A stretch of 64,000 nt of DNA. Source: Knufia peltigerae. Taxonomy: Eukaryota > Ascomycota > Eurotiomycetes > Chaetothyriales > Trichomeriaceae. The first letter of the stretch is position 1. Each line of letters begins with the position of its first letter. Positions 57,961 through 64,000 of this stretch are shown one piece after another. A program made the position numbers and the translations under genes. Below the pieces are notes generated by a model that was not told the DNA's origin, ran no database searches, and saw only the letters and a list, made by a program, of their open reading frames with translations. Location: positions 1 to 64,000 of the forward strand of contig JAPDRN010000006.1 of the NCBI GenBank assembly GCA_030247855.1, given 5' to 3'.

Positions 57961-58833
57961 ATGGCGTCTTCTCAATCACCGGTCCACGCGCCACCTCATG
58001 TCCTCGAGCTTCTTTCCGAATTACACCAGAGATCCATCGACCAAGAGGCGGCGATTGCGGGTGATCGCAAAAACATCACGTCCGAGACCGAGGACCAGTA
58101 TGAAGCCAGAGGCACCACGACCGGTGGTGCTGGTGATGAATCAAGGACCAAATTCGACCAACTCATGCTCGACAAGTTCATCGCCCTGGACCAGGACAAG
58201 TGCGAGTTTATGTACCAGTTGATCAACGCCATGGGGGCCACCAACGTGGTCGAGGCCGGGACCAGTTTCGGGGTCAGTACCATCTACCTGGCCCTCGCCG
58301 TCGCTCAAACAAAAGCCGCCACGGGCAAATCTGGCACGGTCATCGCCACGGAAAAGGAGACTTCAAAGGCGGAAGTGGCACGACGGTACTGGGCTCGGTG
58401 TGGTGCCCAAGTAGAGGAGCAGATTGATTTGAGAGTGGGGGATCTGAGGGAGACTTTGAAGGTTGATTTGCCGGTGATTGATCTCCTCCTCCTCGACAGT
58501 AAGTATCCATACCTTGTATACCTACTACTCCCCTTCTCTACCTGCCTTGTTTTGTCTAGCCTTGTCTACACGGAGATTCCTCCGTTCAATGATGGCCGAC
58601 TGACGCCACTAAAATTGCCAGTCTGGACACCAATGGTCCTCCCGACTTTGAAAACGGTCTTGCCACGTCTTCGACATGGTGCTGTGGTATTGGCGGACAA
58701 CACCATATCGAGTGCGAAAGGGTACGAAGAATTCTTGACCTTTGTACGAAATCCTGAGAATGGGTTTCGCAACATGACATTGCCGTTCAACAATGGCTTT
58801 GAGATGAGTGTTTACTTGCCAAAGTCGGAATGA
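57961..58833 (+). CDS. O-methyltransferase-like SAM-dependent enzyme
   Basis: Class I SAM methyltransferase with caffeoyl-CoA-OMT-like layout, 249 residues. Exons 57961-58498 and 58622-58833. SAM motif I is 'VVEAGTSFGVSTIYLA'; the acidic strand end is 'IDLLLLD'. Removing the 123-bp intron (GTAAGT...CCAG) joins it to 'IWTPMVLPTLKTVLPRLRHGAVVLADN', the expected post-motif helix and strand. The intron is open in the same frame and a multiple of three long, so retention would insert 41 residues without a stop. The small-molecule acceptor is unknown. It is convergent with the next methyltransferase gene, only 71 bp away. Confidence 0.85.
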   Translation: MASSQSPVHAPPHVLELLSELHQRSIDQEAAIAGDRKNITSETEDQYEARGTTTGGAGDESRTKFDQLMLDKFIALDQDKCEFMYQLINAMGATNVVEAGTSFGVSTIYLALAVAQTKAATGKSGTVIATEKETSKAEVARRYWARCGAQVEEQIDLRVGDLRETLKVDLPVIDLLLLDSKYPYLVYLLLPFSTCLVLSSLVYTEIPPFNDGRLTPLKLPVWTPMVLPTLKTVLPRLRHGAVVLADNTISSAKGYEEFLTFVRNPENGFRNMTLPFNNGFEMSVYLPKSE

Positions 58834-58871
58834 GACGAGCATTCAAAGACTAGAAGACTTTATTCTATTCG

Positions 58872-58886
58872 GTATATATATATATC
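58872..58886. repeat. (TA)n microsatellite between methyltransferase genes
   Basis: Short TA run in the 71-bp gap between two convergent genes. Confidence 0.7.
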
Positions 58887-58904
58887 TACTACTCAGTACT
58901 GCTC

Positions 58905-59723
58905 CTACTTCTTCGCAATGGCAACATACGCGATGTGACGTAAGCCTTCCGCAGGGCCAGCTTCGCGGGCTTGCAGGAGCTTCAACATCTCAGGGCCCAA
59001 CCTCTCCTTCTCTTCCTCGCTCCAATCTTTGACCGCGGCCGGGTAGGTTTTGGCCACCATATGGACATCACGCAGAAATGGATCGACGAGAGCATCGGTC
59101 CATCTCTCGACAATCTGGATTTTGTCGCCCTTGAAGCCGGCGTTTTCGAGGACAGAGCGTAGAGTCTCTTCCTTGCTCCATTCCTCTTCCCATGGCGCCC
59201 CCAGTGGCTTCAGGTCGGGCCGGATCAGTTTTTGGGCTTGCTTGACGGTTTCCATCATCCGCCGTTCCTTCCACGTCGTCACGACGGCGGTCCCGCCAGG
59301 CTTGAGCGTGCGGTATATGTGATCCGCGCCCTTTTGTGGCTCGGGCAGGAAGAAAATGCCAAAATTGGTGATGCTCAGGTCGAAACTTTCGTCGGGGAAC
59401 GTGAGGGCCTGAGAATCCATCACCGAGGCTTCCACATTCTTCCACTTCAGCGTCTCGCCTTTTTTTCTCGTAACTTCAACGACCGACGGGACAAAGTCGG
59501 TGGCGTGGATGGTGGGAAACGATCCCGTCTTCGCGGCCTTATCTTCCAGGAATTGGGTGACGAGACCGGTGCCACAGGCGTTGTCGTGAATCACGGCGGT
59601 GGAATCCGGAGCTGGCAACATTTCGTCCAGGACCTGGTGGGCTATGTCGCCGGTGATGAGGCCAATAAGACCTTCATATGTACTTGCCAGTTCATTGAAA
59701 TGGCTTGCAGGGTTGTCAGTCAT
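58905..59723 (-). CDS. Class I SAM methyltransferase, UbiE-like
   Basis: A 272-residue single-exon methyltransferase of the Methyltransf_11/25 type. The start is the ATG at 59723 (MTDNPASHFN); the frame extends a few codons upstream only with non-ATG codons. SAM motif I is 'VIHDNACGTGLVTQFL', motif II region 'ATDFVPSVVEV', then 'FDLSITNFGIFFLP' and 'LKPGGTAVVTTW', all in the right order and spacing. Fungal relatives often sit in specialised-metabolite gene groups. Substrate unknown. Confidence 0.87.
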   Translation of the reverse strand: MTDNPASHFNELASTYEGLIGLITGDIAHQVLDEMLPAPDSTAVIHDNACGTGLVTQFLEDKAAKTGSFPTIHATDFVPSVVEVTRKKGETLKWKNVEASVMDSQALTFPDESFDLSITNFGIFFLPEPQKGADHIYRTLKPGGTAVVTTWKERRMMETVKQAQKLIRPDLKPLGAPWEEEWSKEETLRSVLENAGFKGDKIQIVERWTDALVDPFLRDVHMVAKTYPAAVKDWSEEEKERLGPEMLKLLQAREAGPAEGLRHIAYVAIAKK

Positions 59724-60470
59724 CGTGATTTTTTGGGGGGGGGACAGTATAAGCACAAGCACTACTGATAACAGGGGAAGGACAATTGAGGTCTGGGGAG
59801 AATCGTTAACTGGAAACGTATCTTGTAGTCAGTTGTCAGCGTTCGGAGATAAATATTTAAATGGTGGACGGGGAAACTCCGTATGAGTATTCCATAATTC
59901 AAGACTTCAAGTTACCTAGGCATCTACCTAGGTGCCGTAGGTGGGCAGTCAGAAATTGTTCTAAGGGAAACTTGTAGGCGTTGGCCTCTAACCTTATAGG
60001 TGTCAGGTACCTAGGCAAGTACTAATACTATACCTACGGAGTACCTATATTATACTTACCTCTGTCAGGGTAGAAGAACAAAGTAGGTCTATTGTTCCTT
60101 GTTTTCTCTTTTCCCCTTCTTCATTCCCCTTCCAATTCTGTCTCCATGCATGATCATCGTCATCAAGATATTGAACAGCTGCATTTTCGTGGATCAGATG
60201 CAATGCCCTTTAAGGTCTCCGGACCTGATGATCCTCGCTCCAATATCTGTCCAATATCCTTCAATTCGTCATACTGTCCGCAACTCCGATGTCAACTCTG
60301 CTGCACAAAACATTGATACTTCGTTGACCGCCTCTGCAAAACACTCCTACCTCATTTCTTGTTCTGGTGGCACAAGACATGCATGAAAAGTCATAGACTT
60401 CCTCTCAAAACATTGCTTTGAATCCTCGTCTTTCCCTCGCTTGGTCTTTCCCATCCTCGTGTCAATCACC
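59724..60470. promoter_or_regulatory. Divergent promoter region, methyltransferase / glucoamylase
   Basis: 747 bp between divergent starts. The stretch 59915-60065 is dense in CCTAGG/TACCTA words and includes TACGGAGTA at 60035-60043; ACTCCGTA lies at 59876-59883. The 150 bp before the glucoamylase ATG is CT-rich. Confidence 0.5.
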
Positions 60471-62561
60471 ATGATACTACTACAATCCATCCTCGCAGCC
60501 ATCCCTATACATGCAACTCTCGCAAGTTCAAACCTCCAAAGCCGGCAAGATGGTCTCGAAACATTCATCGCTCGAGAACAACCCATCGCCCTCGCCGGTG
60601 CCCTTGCCAACATTGGCGGTCTCAATTCATCTTGGGTTCAAGGTGCAAGTCCCGGCATCGTAGTCGCATCGCCATCGACAGTGAACCCGGACTATTTCTT
60701 CACATGGACTCGTGACTCAGCACTGACATATACAATGCTCATCGACGAACTAATCTTTGGCAACACCAGTCTCCGAAAGACCATTGAAGACTACACGACC
60801 GCGCAGGCGATCTTACAAACCATCGACAACCCGTCGGGCTCCCTGTGGCCGGTCGGTGACGGTCTCGGAGAACCCAAGTTCTACACCAACATTACACCCT
60901 TTGATGGCCCATGGGGACGACCACAGCGTGATGGTCCAGCATTGCGAGCAACCACATTCATGAACTTGGCTCCGGTTCTATTCAATCTCAATGAAACCGA
61001 TATCTTTTTGAAAATCTATTGGCCGTTGATTTTGAATGATCTCAACTATGTCGGGCAATATTGGAATCAGGCAAGTTCTTATCCTCTCTTGACACACAAC
61101 TACTTTGTCCCTTCATCGACGCTAAGAATCTCGTCCAGACCGGCTTCGATCTATGGGAAGAAGTCCGCGGCTCTTCATTCTTCACCATATCAGCTCAACA
61201 TCGGGCACTCGCTCAGGGCGCAATACTTGCCCAAAAACTCAACACGACATGTGGCCCATGCAAGCAAGCGTCTCAAGTACTGTGTTTCTTGCAAAGTAAT
61301 TTCTGGAATGAGTCGGGCAAGTACCTGGTTGCCGACATTAACGTCAACGAATTGTCACGTAGCGGTATCAACAGCGACCTAATCCTGGCGAGTATACATG
61401 TCTTTGATGCTAATGCGACATGTGACGCTGGAAGTATGTTCGCTTTTACATCCCATCTTATTCAATGTTGTCAGCTTATACTAACTTTGATGATGGCTCA
61501 GCTTTCCAACCATGCAACTCGAAAATGCTAGCAACCCACAAGAAATTGGTCGACAGTTTCCGCAACCTGTCCTGGCCCGTGAACAAAAACGCAGGTCCGC
61601 GTGATGCTATACTAATAGGTAGATACCCTGAAGATACGTACTACGATGGAGGGGCGTGGCCGTTATGCACCTTTGCGTGTGCGGAGATGCTCTATGACGC
61701 CGTCGCTCAATTCAAACGATCCGGCACACTCAATGTGGACAGCATTAGTCTGTCGTTTTTCCAGGATTTGAGCCCAAACATCAAGTTGGGGGAGTACAAA
61801 GGCACACAGATGGATGGTATTCTGACGAATGTGACGAATTATGCTGATGGATTTGTCAGGGCCGTTCAGGTATGTACTCGCCAAACCTCTGTCCCTTGTT
61901 TTGTTTTGCATTCCTTTGCTCTGTGCCCACGTTCACCCTCTTCGTGGGTGTAAAGGCCCACCTCCCCACCAACGGCAGTATAAGTGAACAATTCAATCAC
62001 ACGACCGGCATGTCGACATCAGCATCTAAACTTACCTGGTCCTTTGCTTCATTCATCACCATGGCTAGACGCCGCGCTTCACACTTCTCACCACCATGGG
62101 GTGCCACCTCGAAAGTTGCAAATACCAACCTCACATCCTCTCAATGTCGACCGTCTTCGTACAATGGTACGGGCAAGTACGCTCCCGCCGCGGCTGCGGG
62201 AGCACCAAACATCACCCTCCCGTGCATGGTCGAGGTCTTGTTCGAAGTCAACGCGACGACGCAGTTTGGACAGAACATCTACGTCGTGGGTAACGTGACG
62301 AGACTGGGTGGGAAGTTGAACGATCCAAAAAGAGTGACCGTACCTCTTAGTGCGGCGAACTACACCTCGCAGAGACCAGAGTGGTACGTCGACAAGTGGC
62401 TGGTAGCTGGACAGACGGTGGCGTATCAGTATGTTTTGCAGAATGGGGACGGTGGTGAATTTGTGTTTGAGAACGGTCATGATGGTTCTCGAACATTGGT
62501 TTTGCCAAAGTGTGGAGGAGGGAGGATGACGACGAATGATGTAGCTACATTTGGATCTTGA
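60471..62561 (+). CDS. Secreted glucoamylase (GH15 with C-terminal CBM20-like domain)
   Basis: Exo-acting glucan 1,4-alpha-glucosidase that releases glucose from starch outside the cell. Exons 60471-61070, 61139-61433, 61502-61869 and 61956-62561 give 622 residues. Signal peptide MILLQSILAAIPIHATLAS. GH15 features: 'PDYFFTWTRDSAL', general acid Glu in 'FDLWEEVRGSSFFT', general base Glu in 'SISEQFNHT'. The first intron begins GCAAGT, a GC-AG intron; the third ends in AAAG. The C-terminal domain begins 'CMVEVLFEVNATTQFGQNIYVVGNV' and has the CBM20 outline, but the two tryptophans usually lining its main starch site appear replaced. Nearby genes are methyltransferases, not other amylases. Confidence 0.93.
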
Positions 62562-62656
62562 TTAGCGTTGTCTACTATGGAGTAAGTATCATGGAGTATG
62601 AAAGATAGATATGAGTATGATGGTCTATCAGAAACATTGATGGTCTATCTCGGTCA

Positions 62657-63349
62657 TCACAACACGGTGGCCAAAATGAATCCATTGAACACCGGGTTGG
62701 CAGACATGGCCGGGTGGCAGACCACGGTCGGCACGAGAGTCGCCTTGACTCTGTCGTCCTTTCCGACCTTGGTCAGGACAGATTCGGTCGTCGGATCTTG
62801 TTCTTCCCTACCGACCTGTCCATTCTTGAACATGGAAGCCACCACGTCGTCGAGCCAGACACACCCTCCCCGTCTCGTCAGCTTCACGGCCAGGTCGAAT
62901 TCTTCCCACTGTCGATCCAGGTCGGCGTCGATGAAGACGAGGTCGAACCTTCTGCCCTCCCGCACGAACCGAGCCATGACCTCTTCGGCGTCGCCCAAGA
63001 CGACTTCGACGTTGCCCAGACCCTCGACGTTCTCTAGCGCCACGTCTCGGTGTTTCGGGTCGACCTCGACGCTCGTCACGCGCACGTCCGCCCCCGCCCC
63101 GGCGAAACATATCGCGGAGTAACCTCCCAACGTGCCTATCTCGAGGACCGACTGTGCCCCCATCAGTCGTGCGACGATGGACAAGTGTTGTCCCGCGAGG
63201 GGCAGGACGCTGATGGCTGGAATTCCCTTGGCGGCCGAGTTGGTCAGGGCACGTTCGAGTCGGGGGTTCGGTCGGAGCAAGGCAGATTTGGCTCGGTCTT
63301 CGACGGTGGCGGCGGAATGAAAATTGTTGAAATCCAAAACAGATTCCAT
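62657..63349 (-). CDS. O-methyltransferase (caffeoyl-CoA-OMT-like)
   Basis: A 230-residue single-exon class I SAM methyltransferase from the ATG at 63349 (MESVLDFNNF). Motif I is 'SVLEIGTLGGYSAICFA', followed by 'VTSVEVDPKH' and the metal/acceptor region 'FDLVFIDADLDRQWEEFDLA', all characteristic of the cation-dependent OMT_3 group. It is convergent with the glucoamylase, 95 bp apart. It is the third methyltransferase within 5.4 kb. Acceptor unknown. Confidence 0.9.
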   Translation of the reverse strand: MESVLDFNNFHSAATVEDRAKSALLRPNPRLERALTNSAAKGIPAISVLPLAGQHLSIVARLMGAQSVLEIGTLGGYSAICFAGAGADVRVTSVEVDPKHRDVALENVEGLGNVEVVLGDAEEVMARFVREGRRFDLVFIDADLDRQWEEFDLAVKLTRRGGCVWLDDVVASMFKNGQVGREEQDPTTESVLTKVGKDDRVKATLVPTVVCHPAMSANPVFNGFILATVL

Positions 63350-64000
63350 GGTGGATGTCGGAATGTGGAAACTTTTGTGTCTGGATGGAATTTCGTACGC
63401 TTGGGTGAAGTTGACCCGAGGCCCGAGATGTTTACTGGTGATGTATATCTAACTACTTGGTAACAAGGTAGCGAAGATCAAGAAAAGTAGACTCCAAGCA
63501 AAGGACAATATTTCACGGGACGGTTACTTGGGAAGATACTGTAAGTATATATACATATATATATATATCTGACACACCTGCCTAGAGGTAATAATGATAC
63601 TTCCATGTGACATTTCCAGCCCATGTGAAAATTGTCACACCGCTCAATTGTCAGAGTGTGTTGTTTGCTCATCATATTTCGTGATGAAATGAGATGGTCG
63701 AGAGTATCCGACGTGAAGAAAGACCCTTTGTCAAGTGGCCCACCTCGCATCGCCGAAAGGGGATAAACGAAGCACTACTCAACCACCTCCACCTCGCTCC
63801 CTCCCAAAAAAAGAAAAGAACGAAGCAAGCGTCTATTCGAATAATCATCACTCTGGTCCACCCAGAAAAAAGGATTCCTTCCTGTGGAGCACTAATTCCT
63901 GACGAGAAGCATCGATATGATATGTGAAGAGTGACGAGTGAGTGTTATGAGGCATATCCCGATGTCGCTCTGGTAATCTCCCTCTTTTCGGACTTCGTTC
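63350..64000. other. Right-edge intergenic, O-methyltransferase promoter side
   Basis: Upstream region of the O-methyltransferase gene. Contains a TA-rich microsatellite. No gene is visible before the window ends. Confidence 0.55.
63546..63569. repeat. (TA)n-rich microsatellite
   Basis: Near-perfect TA repeat interrupted by one CA, in the upstream region of the O-methyltransferase gene. Confidence 0.75.

Noticed and set aside
1..64000. tRNA, rRNA or CRISPR features
   Set aside because: No cloverleaf-type A/B box pair or regularly spaced repeat array was found by eye; a tRNA scan would be needed to exclude a tRNA fully.

Overview
The window is nuclear DNA of a filamentous ascomycete (Pezizomycotina). 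Most genes carry short introns of about 46-120 bp with GTANGT-like donors and CTAAC/CTGAC-type branch sites. Single-copy eukaryotic housekeeping genes are interleaved with typical fungal accessory genes: Zn2Cys6 regulators, an MFS transporter, secreted hydrolases, small-molecule methyltransferases and an opsin-related protein. The LST8 and glucoamylase sequences look Eurotiomycete-like, but I cannot fix the class. Thirty protein genes are supported. The one at the left edge is incomplete and one (DCC1) appears frameshifted. I saw no rRNA, tRNA, CRISPR or intact transposon.

Layout. 1-8.7 kb: a GT2 polysaccharide synthase (partial), a DUF726 membrane hydrolase-like protein, the mitochondrial twin-CX9C protein CMC2 and the ribosome-biogenesis WD protein PWP1. 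8.7-11 kb: no convincing gene. 11-18 kb: an F-box/2EXR-like protein, importin-9/KAP114 and the cohesion factor DCC1. 18-20 kb: a gene-poor stretch and a small membrane protein. 20.4-27.6 kb: a possible catabolic group of a Zn2Cys6 regulator, an amidase and a divergent MFS transporter. 28-43 kb: dense housekeeping, with a disordered SIM-containing protein, LST8, VTC1, a Tctex-1 dynein light chain, a dienelactone hydrolase, the GTPase GPN1/NPA3, the splicing factor CWF19 and methionine aminopeptidase 2. 43-51 kb: a secreted SMP-30-like protein, a prolyl-4-hydroxylase-like enzyme, an opsin-related protein without the retinal lysine and a second Zn2Cys6 regulator. 51-56 kb: an RRN6-like Pol I factor and a small unknown protein. 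56.3-63.3 kb: a 2OG-Fe(II) oxygenase, three SAM methyltransferases and a glucoamylase, which could be the edge of a specialised-metabolite cluster.

How the genes relate. The housekeeping genes act in unrelated processes, though TOR signalling (LST8), phosphate storage (VTC1), Pol I transcription (RRN6-like) and ribosome biogenesis (PWP1) all bear on growth. The two accessory groups (20-28 kb and 56-63 kb) are the places where neighbours may work together. Between genes, an exact 9-mer TACGGAGTA (or its reverse complement) occurs seven times and was not seen inside a gene. Exon structures were deduced by eye from splice signals, frame and family similarity and have not been tested against transcripts.
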